NCBI RefSeq assembly: GCF_003576645.1
Contig: NC_044917.1
Coordinates: 4,965,745-5,029,744 of the forward strand
DNA: 64,000 nt
Direction of reading: 5' to 3'
Source: Ipomoea triloba
Lineage: Eukaryota > Streptophyta > Magnoliopsida > Solanales > Convolvulaceae
Of the stretch, positions 24,935-37,382 are shown piece by piece (within the stretch, counting starts at the first letter, position 1; each line of letters opens with the position of its first letter). Below the pieces are notes generated by a model that saw only the letters and a program-made list of their open reading frames with translations, was not told the DNA's origin and ran no database searches. A program made the translations under genes and the position numbers.

Positions 24935-25966
24935 ATGGGAAGTGATAATTGTGGTGACCATCTTCACAAGTTTCACCCCTCTCACCAACTCTTTCTCAAC
25001 AGGAAATACCTTAGAGAACCCGAAATCCCGCCCAGGAAGCTCCTCAGCCGCCGCCCTTCCGGCGAGCCGGAAATGCCGCCGCCGCCGCACATGGAATCTC
25101 CGACCAAGATGGAGGACACCCAGTTTCAGAAATTCTTGCCGTACAACAACAGCGATGATGACGATGATGATCCCTACTCGTCCGACAATTTCCGCATGTT
25201 TGAGTTTAAGGTGCGGCGGTGTACTCGGAGCCGGAGCCATGATTGGACGGACTGCCCGTTCGCCCACCCGGGCGAGAAGGCCCGCCGGAGGGATCCGCGG
25301 AAGTACCATTATTCCGGGTCGGTCTGCGCGGAGTTCCGGAAGGGGAGCTGTGTCCGTGGCGATAACTGTGAGTTCGCCCACGGAGTTTTCGAGTGCTGGC
25401 TCCACCCGACCCGGTACCGGACCGAGGCATGCAAAGACGGCAAGAATTGCAAGCGGAAAGTTTGTTTCTTCGCCCACACGCCCCGCCAGCTCCGCGTCTT
25501 GCCGCCCGACTGCCACGACAGTAATAATAATTCTCCGATGAACTCGCCCAACATGAACCACTGCTGCGCGTGCTGTCACTCGCCCAACTCCACTCTCATG
25601 GCCATTTCCCACATGTCCCCGCCCGTGTCCCCGGCAACGGCAAAATCCCCTTTTTCAAGATTCGGCGGCCCCGAAAATTGCGGGATAATGGATCAATTCG
25701 AACAAAACCCCAATTCCATGGCCGACCTGGTGAGCTCTCTTGAATCCATGAACCTTAATGTAACTAACGCCGCCTATTCTCATCACATGAAAATCCCCGC
25801 CATGGTTGATCTCAACTTCAACGTTAACAACCTCTCCGCCGACCCGCCGACCCCCACCCCAAGCAAGCTCCTCACCGCCGGCGGCACCGCCGCCACCACG
25901 AAATACTACAACGACAGTGGGCTGCCGGGAATTGATCTAGGATGGGTCAACGATCTGCTGACCTAG
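24935..25966 (+). CDS. Plant RR-TZF tandem CCCH zinc-finger protein
   Basis: An intronless gene of 343 residues, like the Arabidopsis TZF1-TZF3 group (C3H20/23/49). It has the plant-specific arginine-rich region with C96, C107 and H111, then two zinc fingers: C131-X7-C139-X5-C145-X3-H149 and C166-X5-C172-X4-C177-X3-H181, 16 residues apart. This exact spacing defines the plant RR-TZF class. Before it is a His/Pro-rich segment and an acidic Asp run (74-79); after it comes a Ser/Pro/Asn-rich tail ending in [12 protein letters not shown], a conserved C-terminal motif of the group. By family knowledge these proteins bind AU-rich mRNA elements, shuttle between nucleus and cytoplasmic granules, and tune hormone and stress responses. 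Coding sequence is much richer in GC than its surroundings, which also creates long spurious frames on the minus strand. Confidence 0.94.
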   Translation: MGSDNCGDHLHKFHPSHQLFLNRKYLREPEIPPRKLLSRRPSGEPEMPPPPHMESPTKMEDTQFQKFLPYNNSDDDDDDPYSSDNFRMFEFKVRRCTRSRSHDWTDCPFAHPGEKARRRDPRKYHYSGSVCAEFRKGSCVRGDNCEFAHGVFECWLHPTRYRTEACKDGKNCKRKVCFFAHTPRQLRVLPPDCHDSNNNSPMNSPNMNHCCACCHSPNSTLMAISHMSPPVSPATAKSPFSRFGGPENCGIMDQFEQNPNSMADLVSSLESMNLNVTNAAYSHHMKIPAMVDLNFNVNNLSADPPTPTPSKLLTAGGTAATTKYYNDSGLPGIDLGWVNDLLT

Positions 25967-28900
25967 CTAATAATAAAAAAATAAAAAAAAAAAAACAAAC
26001 AAAATTGAGGCGGACCACTGATCTGCAAAATTTAGGTGGTCCAGCTAATGCGGATGAAAAGTTGGTTGGACGTACAGGATAAGGGAGAAGATGATTGCTG
26101 TATATAGAGAAGCAGCTACACCGAAGAAGGCCATGGACGGTTCATCTCCTATCTATATTTGTATACATCTATCATCAGAACCTCTGATCTGTGGGGCGAT
26201 GACTATGATGGTGATGGTGATGATGATTTTAGATTTAATCAATTAATTAATTATGTCATTGTTTTCCTAATTTAATGTCGGATTAGGGTATTGTCCATTA
26301 TAAGATTGGATCAAACGTAGTTTTTGGTCCTAGCTGGGTTGTTGTGTTTTTTTATGTGCTTCATTTTCTCTGTAATTTGTTCATCTCCAATGTCATCCAT
26401 TTCCGTGATACCGGACTTTGTCTACCTGTCTTTTCCATAAATCCACTTGTCTTTCTTTTTTTTCTTTATTTTTTAAATAAGAAAATTCGGATCCATCACT
26501 TAAAATTTCAAAAATGCGTCATTTTTTATATAGAAATTGCAACAATAACCACAAGATTTTAATTAAAATTTCAAACATTTCAAAAATATGTCCTTTTCTA
26601 TAAAAGAAATTGCAACAATTGTAAAGATTTTTACATATGTACAATAAATTTCGCTCTTCGCACTAGGAATATTTAAGATTTTTTTTTTCTGGTTTTAATT
26701 TTGGAACATCAATTATTGAAATATGGTTGGAGAGCAAGATGAGGTGGCGCACCAAATCTGAATGTGTGCAACGTGGCGAACATGCAAAATATGATGCTGA
26801 CTTGTATGCCCTCATTCCTAATTTAGATATATTTGGTGATTGTGGACAAAAGATTTGGAGGAATGCAAATATTTATGTGTACAAAATATGTTTTTTTTTT
26901 TTCGGAAAAATTATAAGAGATATGGGGCAATTAACAATTCCCTCCCTTAATACTTTTAGGATATTTTTGCTCAATGATCAATTTTTTAAAATATTTATGG
27001 CTTGTTTATTTTAGTTCTCTATTTTTTATTTCTTCAATTTTTCTAGTTCTTTAGCTCTCTATTTCCCCAATTTTTATATAAACTTTTCAAACTTAATTTT
27101 TTAAGAACTATATAATCACAAATTCGATACACTAATAGTCTAATACTATATAACAAACATTAATAAAATAATTTACGACAACATTAATAAATAAATCAAC
27201 ATTATTTAACTTAAATTATTTTAACCATTAAATGAAATTTCAGAGAGTTTATGGGGTTGAAATTGTTGTTCACAGGCAATAAAAGGAACTAAAAAGAAAG
27301 GGGGAAAAGAATAATGATTGAAAGTGCGGGGGGGAAAAGTAGGACAAGGAAAATGCAGAAAATGCGGGGAAAATAAAAGGGAAGAAAAGAAAAAAGTAGA
27401 GAGAGAGAGGGGAAAAAAAAAAAAAGGCATGACCTGTCGTAACTGCTGTTTGGATAACCCTCTTAAAATGGTTCTCCTAATTTTAGAAAAATCTAATTTG
27501 GCAAAATGATAGATAAACATGTTATCAATTTCTCTAGTTTTTCATTAAACAATTATCTATTTCTCAAGTTACGAAACATATATATATTTCTTTAATGGAT
27601 GGATCACAAATTTTACTTGTATTAAGATTTTCGTCACCAAATGTTGATGTAGCATATTTTTAATTAACAGTGACATGTAGCGGGTTCTTACCGATTTACT
27701 ACCATACTATTAATTAGTGTATTATTTTCGACCTACCACAACCGAGTTAGGTTGGTTGTTGACTTAGTATTCATAAGGTTCTAAGTTGACTCTAATAGAG
27801 TTCTACGGCAATCCTAGTTGTCATACTAGGCTCATAAGTCCACTCCAACCGGTGCCTCTTGACCTCATGTAGTCAGACCCTTAATTAACCTTCCAGTCAC
27901 GCAACTCACCTTTAGTTGCCTTCCTGGTCACATATCTACCTGACCTATTGTATTTTATTCATATTTCAAATGGAAAAAAGTATTATTGTAGTTCAGAATA
28001 TGTACTACTCAATTGTATTAGTTAATTTTCGACTTAACTCAACCCAAAAAAAGCTCATGATTTTTCTATTTTGAGTTTCCACATAAAATATCTTGTTTCA
28101 TTAATTAATTTTTTTGTACTACCCATCTATAATATTCAAGCTAACCCGAACTTATTAACCTTCTTAGCTCATCCCCAAGAATTTTTGTTGGATCCATTTA
28201 ATGAAGAAATGGGGAAACATGGTCTTCTCTTATGCACGTTTGGCGCACTACCGCGCCCACTACACGCGTCAATTGAGTGCGTAAATGTGCCCCTTTTATT
28301 TTATTTTTAATTTTTTTCTTAGATTTTTTTCCTCTTCTCTGTTTTGTCAGCTCTCTTTCCTAAAATAGCAAAAATCTCCCATTATTTAAGTTGCTCTTAA
28401 TTTGAGCCGATGGTTGAGGTTTGCATAGTGCACAACCTTAAATATTGACTGTCGATTTCGCTCAAAAAAAAATCAATGTATTATTTTCACATTTAACATC
28501 ACAATTATTAGTATGCCTTCACATTTGATCATTGATCATCATTTTTGTCATAATTGGTAAACGATTTTCATCTTTTTTGTCAGAATTCGATCCTGGTAAC
28601 TTGTAACAAAATTTTTTTAAAGAAAATATAATAAACATGTTACATTTCTAATTAATTCAATATTATACATTTTAGGCATTATACACACACATACATACAG
28701 ATTACAGAGTAGTATAGAGAGTGAAAGTTGGAGATGCATACAAGTGTGCATATATATATATATATAGATATATGATTACATAATGGGTGTGCATCTATCT
28801 TGTTTCCTAGGAAGCGTACGGTGTAATGGAAGACAGCAAAGGTGGTAGGGCACAAGAGACTGGATGGCCATTAAAAAGTATGTGTAGAATGCTCCGTTTT

Positions 28901-29605
28901 CATGAAGCATGCAAGGTTCCATGTACCTATCCCAGTTTTGCATGGGTTAGGTTGTTGCTTTAGGTTGGGATAATTGTCACTGATTCACAGGCAATGGCAT
29001 GTCAAAGATGGAACACCCATGCATCCTTCCCATTCCCAGGGGTCCCCCACATGCCTTTCCAATGACCTACTGACCCCCCCAACACTGATTCTTGATGTTT
29101 AGGTCATGGTTTCTTGATTGTGGGATTGGCTATCTTAATTATTGTCTTTGATTTGGTTAATCAGTTGAGCTGTGTTTCCGGGTTTAAAATTAGATTTTTT
29201 TTTTTATCTTTGATTAATTAGTGAGTTACCTAAAAGAATTCTTCCTTATCTTAGTGCATGATTTAGTTTGTGGTTTGCACTTCATGTCTGATGGGAAGAA
29301 GAAAGTGATTGTCGGAATCTGGGTTTAATGCACAGGAAAGGGCCTATTTATCCATTTGGTAGGTAGTTGTTGGGCTGAGAAATTAAACATGAAGCTAGGC
29401 TATTGATTCCCTTGGTGGACCACATAGGCAATGACCAAATTAAATGTCCTATGAGCGATTGTCTGCATACATTTTTATTCCAAGAGCCCAATTGAACATT
29501 CCCATCAAACCTAAACATAGGTCCAAAAATCTTATTACACACCTCGTTACATGCATGACCTTATCACCTTTTGTTTTTCCTTTTGAATAAACAATAACAA
29601 TGAGG

Positions 29606-29725
29606 CCAAAGACCTTGCGGTCTAGTGGCATCTGGTTATACCCCCACATGAAAGGGGTGGGTTCAAGCCTTAGTGGAGACGATGAACAGATACTCCATTG
29701 TAACAGAGTCAATAACAAGTAACCT
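29606..29725 (+). mobile_element. tRNA-derived SINE, family 1, best copy
   Basis: The head CCAAAGACCTTGCGGTCTAG and box B-like GTGGGTTCAAGCCTTAG are followed by GATGAACAGATACTCCATTG and TAACAGAGTCAATAACAAG. This copy joins the head to the 3' tail seen alone at 1456, 13509 and 38558, which shows those fragments belong to the same family. Confidence 0.75.
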
Positions 29726-30444
29726 TGTTCGCCTACGCAGCCAACTGCCTACAAGTCTACAACGGCGATTCTAAGTCATTTTCCAGTTTCTCAAAGACAC
29801 TATTAGTCAATTACAATCACCACATACATACATGATGTATGTACTATGTTTGGCACATAACAATATTACATTGACCATAAATTTTCACTGAAATTTTTAC
29901 TATTTGACATGACTTTACAAAATCAACTCAATATTATAAAACTATGACATATAACATCTTAAATCATTGAGTAAAATATCACTAATTTTTGTTCTTTAAA
30001 AGTTAGAGGCCAGAGACAATGGTTTATTATAAAAACAGGAGATTATGTATGTATATGTCTTAATCATTGATTTCATCTACCTCCATAGTAAGCATGATAA
30101 TAGCACATGGTGCCGTACCGGATAGTCGTCCTACTCTTTGGCATCCAACTTCTGCCCATAAATGTTCCACCAACAATATAATAATAAAACAAGAGTGCAA
30201 CAACACTTACTCAAGCAATCACATTCAATTTTCAAACCTTAATTATTGGGTAGTTGAATTTTCTCATTTCTTAATAATTTCAAAGTGTATTCAGTACGAT
30301 TGTTGCTGTTAAAGATCCTACCGATTCAACAAAATCTCTAGAAGCATTTATGACCAAAGATAAAGTACATTTTTCTAATATATATGATTTTAATGTGAAA
30401 TTCAAAAGAAACAAAAAAATCTTTAAGTCATTGATTAAAGGTAA

Positions 30445-30755
30445 GGGGTGTTTGGTAGGATGGAATTGTAATTTTATTCTTACCAAACTCTATGGGATTA
30501 TAATTCCGTAGTTTGGTTGCAGGGAATTGCAATTCAATAGTTTGTGGAATTGTAATTTTAAGGTGAATTACTATTTTGCACATTGTTATTATTATTATAC
30601 AATGACATTTTAGTATTTATTCCCTTATACCTTTAATTCCATTCATTCTATTCATGTCTACCAAATAATATAATTTGAGTCCCCTACCTTATTCTTTTTC
30701 CATGGAATTACAATTTATCTTCACTCTAATTCCTTCCTTCCAACCAAACGCTCTG
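30445..30755. mobile_element. GTTTGGTTGG-type MITE, copy 2 (PIF/Harbinger-like)
   Basis: Left end GGGGTGTTTGGTAGGATGGA and reverse-complemented right end CAGAGCGTTTGGTTGGAAGG are flanked by TAA on both sides (30442-30444 and 30756-30758). A trinucleotide TAA/TTA target duplication is typical of PIF/Harbinger (Tourist) MITEs. Length is 311 bases. Confidence 0.8.
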
Positions 30756-33191
30756 TAAGTGCATGCATAAAAGTATCCCTTATTCCTTTATTATTTTAAG
30801 TACCACAAATTTATTCATTTAATTGTTTCTTTTTCTTTAATTTATATTTTCACTTGAAATAGTAAACCAGTAAAGTAGTTGTTAGGGAATTAAGTCATAG
30901 TTGATGTATGTGAGTCGAGTCTATTATTATTGAAGTATCAAAATTACAAAATGATGTCTAACGAAAAAGAGCATAAGAATAAATTTCACATTTACTAGAG
31001 TCTAGAGAATATAAGTGTCAAACAAATATTTACATATATAATGTGTATCTAATACTACAATATTATTGTATTATGTATTTATATTAGATTCGTCTCCCTT
31101 GATAATTTTGACAAAGCTGTTTATCAAATACAACATATGTTTTATAAGGCATCATAAACATTTTCAAAGATATATTCAGCAATTTAGGGCAATTCATAAG
31201 TTGGAAAATTGACTTTTGTATGTATTTATATGACATGTTAAAAAGTTTTGAATACAAAAGTCAAACTCTATGGGAATACTGAAAGCAAAAAGTAAAATTA
31301 AAACATTAATAAATAGACTAGTAGTTTATATAAGTACTTAAGGCATTCTTAGTAGTTAGGTGTTTAATTTTGTCATATTTTTTCTTGCCAAGTCAGGGTG
31401 AGGGCAAGAGAAATAGGGAAAATTAAAAATAAATAAATAAATAACACAGGAAAAAAAAAAACAGCAAACAAACCATTAAACGCATTGTGCGTGTCTGTTA
31501 GACACTTCTGGTAAGTGAAACACGCACCAGTAGCACTGTTTTTTTTTTTTTAAATGCAAGGAATCAACAAAAAAAACTCTCATTTGCAAGAAATACTCTT
31601 CTCTTCTTTTTTTTTTTTTCTTTTTTTTCTCGAAATACATCAAATAGGAAACTAGGAGGAGAAAATATTTTTAAGATGTGACAAAAACTAAGGCATAAAA
31701 AATTGCGTGCATCTTAACTTAGAAATTTCTTTAATTAAAGTTATAAAAATGAAAAACGTAGAATGGAAGTGTGAGAAACGAAAAAGAGTGGACGGCGGTA
31801 GCCGCCCGGAGCAAGACAGTCTTTTTATGGCGTCTCACGTGAGACGTGGCGAAAAACGGAACAAGGGCACGATTGTCCCCCAACAACGGTGGGTAGGCCC
31901 CACGTGCATACCATTATTTAATTCCGTCAAAACCATCAAACTTAACGGGTCCCGCAGCCAGAAATCAAGGCGCCGTTTCCCGACACGTCTCAAATAGGGC
32001 CCCACATGGACCCCTCACCGCCCCAAACGCGCCTCAGATCGCCTAATTGCCCGTCCGGTGCCGGCACCAAGTAGCCTTAAAGCCCAAAGTGCACAACTTT
32101 GGAGTACATCGTACGACATCCTAATCTACTCCACATATTCCGCCCGCCCGCTAAACTGCTAAACCCATAAAAAAAATTAAAATTAAAAAACAAGTGAGCC
32201 CCACCAGAAGCGGCGCCCGCGACGTTACGACGCGCACAAGTCCAAACTGTGGGCCCTACCATCCACCCAATTTCCGCCTTATTGCCTCGAAATTATCGAG
32301 TAACAACTCGGAAATCGCCTCTTTACCAAAAACAAAAAATTCTTCAATTCGACAGTTTTTTTTAATATTAATTTAAGATTGATACTAAATTTTCAGAACG
32401 TAAAGGGGTGAGTGAGTAAATTGCGAGGCGTTTAAACAGTCCCTCAGTTGACTAATTAAATTTACATGGTTGTCCCAATTGAGAACAACTAATGGTGGCT
32501 ATTTTCGTAAATTAACAATAGAAGGTGTTGTGGATAAAAATTATGCAGCGGCGGCAGGCGGTGTACATACACGTGCCGTCCACATTAGACACGACATGTA
32601 TCGCGTCGACACGGAATCCTAGCGTGCGGGTCCCATTGCGTGTCTGCTGTGGCGTGAGCTGCCCGACTCGCCGTCGGTGACATTACTTTTGTGTGCTGTC
32701 ACCCAGCGGTTTTATCTTTTTTTAGTTATTAAATTAGTTTGTTGACTTCCGTGTTCAGTTAGGCAAAATGTATTCCCTATAAAATATATATCTCCCCAAT
32801 TTCTTACAGATTTTATGCATTATTTCATAGTGGGAGTGGGTTTGTATCACAATATTTTTTTTATATATAAAATTATTATGGAAATTATAGTCGGCATCTA
32901 GAAGGCCAACAGGACAGGCGGACAGCCTAATCGAAATCCTTAAAAAATGCCGAACAGGAGATTAAAGAATTCGGAATCTAATAATCTAAGAACAACGTTA
33001 GACGTGGGAGTGTCGGAGAAAAGATTTTGAGTTTCATTGAATCAAGAAAATCCTAGAGTTACAACGTGAAACAGCAAGAGAAAGCTACGACATTTTCTCA
33101 TAACTGAACCATGAAAAAGAACGGTCATCCGAATCTAGATTTATATACAGGAAAATGAGTAATTAGTTTCACAAAAATCAATTGTTCTTCG

Positions 33192-33851
33192 TTAAGATTC
33201 CATGGGTGGAGCCAGGTTAAGATCGAGATTCAGGCCTTTCTTGGCAAGCCCGGCGTCGAAATGGCTCTCGTCCACCACGGAGGATGATTCGGAGTCGCTG
33301 TGGGCGGCGCGGACGAGGGCCGCGCATTTGGGCAGAACCGGAACCGGTTCGAACCGGTAGGCCTGTTGCTGGGTCACCACGCCAGGCCGCCACACGGTGT
33401 CAAACAGCAAGACCGGTTGGCCGTTCGGCAGAATCGCCACCGCCGGCTGCGGCTTACGGGCAAACGGAAGCCCGTGATTGACAGATCCAACTTCACCGAC
33501 ACCGAGGCGGCGCGTGAGGTCGAGCTCGCGGGGCGCGTGAGCGCCCCCCTCACTCCCGGAGCTCTCCACGGTGCTGCTGTGACTGGGGCTGTGATTGTCC
33601 GACGGCAACGGGAAGTTCGTCTTGGCTTTAGGCCCCCGGAACTGCCTCGCCGCCGCATCATAAGCCCTCGCCGCCTCCTCCGCCGTGTCAAATGTCCCCA
33701 ACCACACCCGGCTCTTCTTCCCCGGGTCCCGGATTTCGGCGGCGTAACGCCCCCACGGCCGCTTCCTCACTCCCCTAAAGTGCACCTCCTTAACACCGCT
33801 CACGTGCCTACCACTGCTCCCATCCTTAACTCCGCCACCTTTCACAGCCAT
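33192..33851 (-). CDS. AP2/ERF transcriptional repressor with EAR motif
   Basis: An intronless ERF protein of 219 residues. One AP2/ERF domain spans residues 24-81: [18 protein letters not shown] and, later, [17 protein letters not shown]. Ala at residue 37 and Asp at residue 55 are the residues that mark the ERF rather than the DREB subfamily, so GCC-box binding is expected. The C-terminus ends in [13 protein letters not shown], an EAR repression motif (both LxLxL and DLNxxP forms), as in the ERF3/4/7/11 group that recruits TOPLESS corepressors. The open frame continues 10 codons upstream to 33881 ([10 protein letters not shown]), but that extension is hydrophobic and unlike the family. The MAVKGG start at 33851 is preferred. 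The promoter lies to the right. Confidence 0.92.
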   Translation of the reverse strand: MAVKGGGVKDGSSGRHVSGVKEVHFRGVRKRPWGRYAAEIRDPGKKSRVWLGTFDTAEEAARAYDAAARQFRGPKAKTNFPLPSDNHSPSHSSTVESSGSEGGAHAPRELDLTRRLGVGEVGSVNHGLPFARKPQPAVAILPNGQPVLLFDTVWRPGVVTQQQAYRFEPVPVLPKCAALVRAAHSDSESSSVVDESHFDAGLAKKGLNLDLNLAPPMES

Positions 33852-33936
33852 TATCGGCCAAAAAAAAGCTCTCCAACACAATCCCTAATAGATAAAATGT
33901 AGTGATGGTTGATGAAGAAGAAGAAAGTGGTGGGGG

Positions 33937-33944
33937 TTATATAA
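33937..33944 (-). promoter_or_regulatory. Probable TATA box of the ERF gene
   Basis: TTATATAA on the minus strand sits about 86-93 bases before the preferred start codon, placing the transcription start near 33910. Further upstream are a W-box core (GGTCAAC near 33987), TTGAC near 34000 and a GCGCCGCC stretch near 34018. The last resembles a GCC box and would allow ERF-type regulation, including self-repression. Confidence 0.55.
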
Positions 33945-36900
33945 TGGGGGGAAGTGAGGGGAGAGAGGGGGTGGGGCCAGGACGTGGTCAACGAGAAGAT
34001 TGACTGGAGCGAGGAGGCGCCGCCCAATTCATGATATAGCGGGAGAGAGGATGTAATTATTGTTGGAGGATAACGTGGCACGCGGGCGTTTCACTATACT
34101 TCGATTCCTGGGCCTGCCGGCTTTGTAGACGCCCGTTTTTGCTCCGCCTCACGCTCGCTATTGACACGTATACCAACTCCGCCCCAAGCCATTTTCAAAC
34201 TTTAATATTGTGCACCAATTAACCGTTATAATTTTTTAATAAAATCATAATTAAAATCCTTTAGGGCAGATTTGATTCAGGTTTACATTAGCTCAATATT
34301 ATAATAGGTCGTGTCAGTTTAATCTATAGTAAAATACTGTATGATTTACATAAAACAAGCTTAATTTAAATTAGAATACGAGTCATGCAGACTTAGACTA
34401 ATTTCTTTAATTTATTAAAAAAATAATTTTAGGCTTATATATTATCGTTTACTCATTAATTACTCAATTTTTATGCATGACATTATAGTTGCATTGTATC
34501 TTTTGGTTTGGTTGAAGGTAAATCATTGGCTGATGTTACCACAAATAACATATGTTATATCTCGGATACAAAAGATTATTATATACCGCAAATTACATAA
34601 TATACGTAAATCACATTAAAAAAATCATGGTTAACAAGTTTGAATCTTAAAACTATACATAAAAAGTAAGTCAATCTAAGAAAATCATGTATGAGAGACT
34701 CAATAAAAAATATATTAACAATAATTAAATTTATACTCCGTAATATTTTAATTTAAAATTTATGTTTTACTCACTCAATTGCCTTTTATTAATCCCCTGA
34801 AATTAATTTTGAAAAATACTTCATGTACCCCTAAACTTACTCCAAACTTTTACTTCTGTTTGTGTGCAAATCTGATTAGAGAAATAATAATAAAAAAGAA
34901 TAAATAAACATCATGACTTCATATTAAAAACTATAAGGAAAAATCATAAGGGTAAAAAATAAAGTAGAAATTGAAATTATATGTAAAATTACTCATTAAT
35001 TTTGTGGTGGGAGCTAAGGAAACAAGTCCAACTGTCGGAGCGTGAGTCAAACGGCAAGCAAATGGTCGTAGCCTTAATTCAAGCCGTCGAAACAGCGGCT
35101 CCGCGGCTAATTTATTTATTAATTTAAATAATCAATTAGAAAAAGCTAAGCTGAACTGCTAAAGCGTAGGTTTCGACCGATTCAAACAAATAGAGTCTAA
35201 ACCTGACTTCGTAGTTCGTACTTGCACAGTACCAGGAAACGAATCTACTTTATCTTTTACACAATAATTTTTTTTTTTTTAAAATAGTATTACATGTAAA
35301 ATTTCATTTACTACAAATACTCCGTAATAAATATCAAAGTAATTTTGTAATATGCGAAATTTTTACACACAATATTGTAACAATTTTTTTGTTAAATATT
35401 AATTTTAAAATTATTAATCTGTAATTATATTATGCTCTTTTATATTTTAGAACAATTATATTCATTTATGCTATGCTATTCGATGCCCCATAAAACTTTA
35501 CATTCGAATAATTACAATCAAATCCTTTTAATTTTATAATTTCAAAACTACTATTTATTCTTTTATTTTAATATATTACAATCTTAGTTTACTTCATACA
35601 ATTAAAATTTTCAAAATAAATTACTCCAAAAAAAAAACATTTCAAATATATAATACTAAGATTCCATGGAGGGAGTGTGACATTCTTTCTCTTGTATCGC
35701 ATGTTTAATTATATAATTTAGATAGATAATATATTTATATGTTTGTTTTGTTTTGTTTTTTCTTTTATATGAACGAAAATATAAATATTTCAAGCTAAAA
35801 ATGAATGTTTGATATTAAATTATTTAAATTTAACATTTTAAATATAATTATTATTATCACATGATACTGTAACTTATTTTATTTTTTTTTCATAAAAAGC
35901 CAATTAATAAACATCGTATCTTTTAACTTACACTTTTTGAATTTTCGTCGTGATAGGGTTGTGACAGGGGAAGTTTCATTTTCTTGGGCAGGAGAGAGAG
36001 CAATAATGGTATTGTGAGCTGTGAGCCTGTGACAAAGGGATTAGATAAAAGGAATCTTTGTTTTTAGGCATTTGACAGTAGCACACCGATTAGGGCTTTT
36101 GTGGATTCCCATTTCCCATGTTGTATCTTGCCACCTTCTATAAATGTCAAAAAATAAAAATCTAAATATATTGCAAAGTATCGTTAATTTTGTAATGTTT
36201 ACAAAAATTTTGACACCACAAACCTTGTAGCTTCAATTTCTTTAATTTTTAGAAAACAAATGAGGGGATAAAAAAAATAGAGAAGCTCTATTCAGGCCAA
36301 ATCTTACCAATTTCTTCATTTCTTAATTGAGGCCGGAGATTTGATGAAACATGTCTTACCTTTGATCATGCAAAAGAGATTTTCTCAACTAAAAGTTTAT
36401 TTGATCAATTTTGCTCTCTATGAATGTGAACCATGCACACCTCTCATTATCGATGTATTTGTAAATTTTAAGAATGTTTTAGACCATATCATTGTTATCA
36501 TTCCTCTAGTTAACAAATATAGCTTCCAAATCAAAATTTGTCTCAAGATAAATTTACCTATAATTCGTATCCTTCACAAGTTAAAACTAAGATTCTTCAG
36601 GATATGCCACATCTCTACTCAATAGCGCTACATTTATAATATTATACATGTGAATTTCCAAAGCCAATTGGCCAAAAAGTCACATATCAAGTGTCCACAC
36701 TTGTCTTTATTGGTGTTATATATGTTGTGAACATGTATATGTATTAACATTAACCCATCCACCAACCAGAGGCCTTTCCCAAGATAAATTTCTCATTGTC
36801 GCATGAACTTGAATTGCATTGCCTAGCTCCCGGAACCTAGGCCTTCTTGAAGGCTCTAGCTATTCCCAGTACCTAATTCTTGATCCATCCAAATTTGTTT

Positions 36901-37124
36901 TTTTTTTTGAAAACGATCCATCCAAATTTATACTCCAAATCCTTGTCAATGTGATTGAAAACATAATGGTTTCTCCATTTCCAGATCCACTAAATAGTAA
37001 TCTCAAACTAAGTTCTTCACCCTCCAATAAAATGCACAGTGCTACCGCTTCTAAGATGTCTTCTGACCCAAGTTTTGAAAATCCACTTCACATTTATATT
37101 ATATTATATTAGAGAAAAAATATA

Positions 37125-37382
37125 CTACCTCCGTCCCAAAATGGTTGTCTGGTTCGTTTAACGAGACTTGACTGAAGTAATTTTTAATCCAATTTTTCAT
37201 ATTATTAAGTTTAGCATTAATATATAAAATTTTTATATTTAGAAACTACATTAAAAGTACTATTAAACACAAAAAATTAAATTTAAAAATAATAAAAAAT
37301 TACTAAAGAAAATAAGCAAAGAAGGAAGAGTTGGTTTGACCAATGAATAGTAAATAGGACAGGTAAAATGGGACAGAGGGAG
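37125..37382. mobile_element. Stowaway-like MITE, copy 2
   Basis: 258 bases bounded by TA on both sides (37123-37124 and 37383-37384), with the same termini as the copy at 7337-7595. The two can be aligned along their whole length with only scattered differences, so they are a young subfamily. Confidence 0.9.

Larger units (their letters stand above)
25967..33191. other. Seven-kilobase gene-free region
   Basis: The CCCH 3' UTR probably ends near 26300. Beyond it are AT-rich DNA, a purine-rich tract (27290-27430), an unidentified repeat-like stretch (27690-27960), a GC-richer unexplained block (28800-29110), a SINE (29606-29725) and a MITE (30445-30755). Two GC-rich, CpG-dense blocks follow (31780-32340 and 32530-32710), just past the 3' end of the ERF gene. 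No reading frame here looks like a gene. Confidence 0.6.

Noticed and set aside
24902..25612. Minus-strand open frame of 236 codons over the CCCH gene
   Set aside because: It is the GC-rich complement of a clear zinc-finger gene; its Val/Arg/Gly-rich product resembles no family.
28938..29040. microRNA of the miR482/2118 type
   Set aside because: GCATGGGT and CCCATTCC fragments recall that family, but the arms do not pair over 20 bases and no mature sequence matches.
33852..33881. Longer start for the ERF protein ([10 protein letters not shown])
   Set aside because: The extension is hydrophobic and atypical; MAVKGG gives a normal family N-terminus and a reasonable leader after the TATA box.
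36341..37112. Two open frames of 94-97 codons
   Set aside because: They lack family features; a minus-strand stretch near 36900-37090 looks vaguely coding but could not be assigned.
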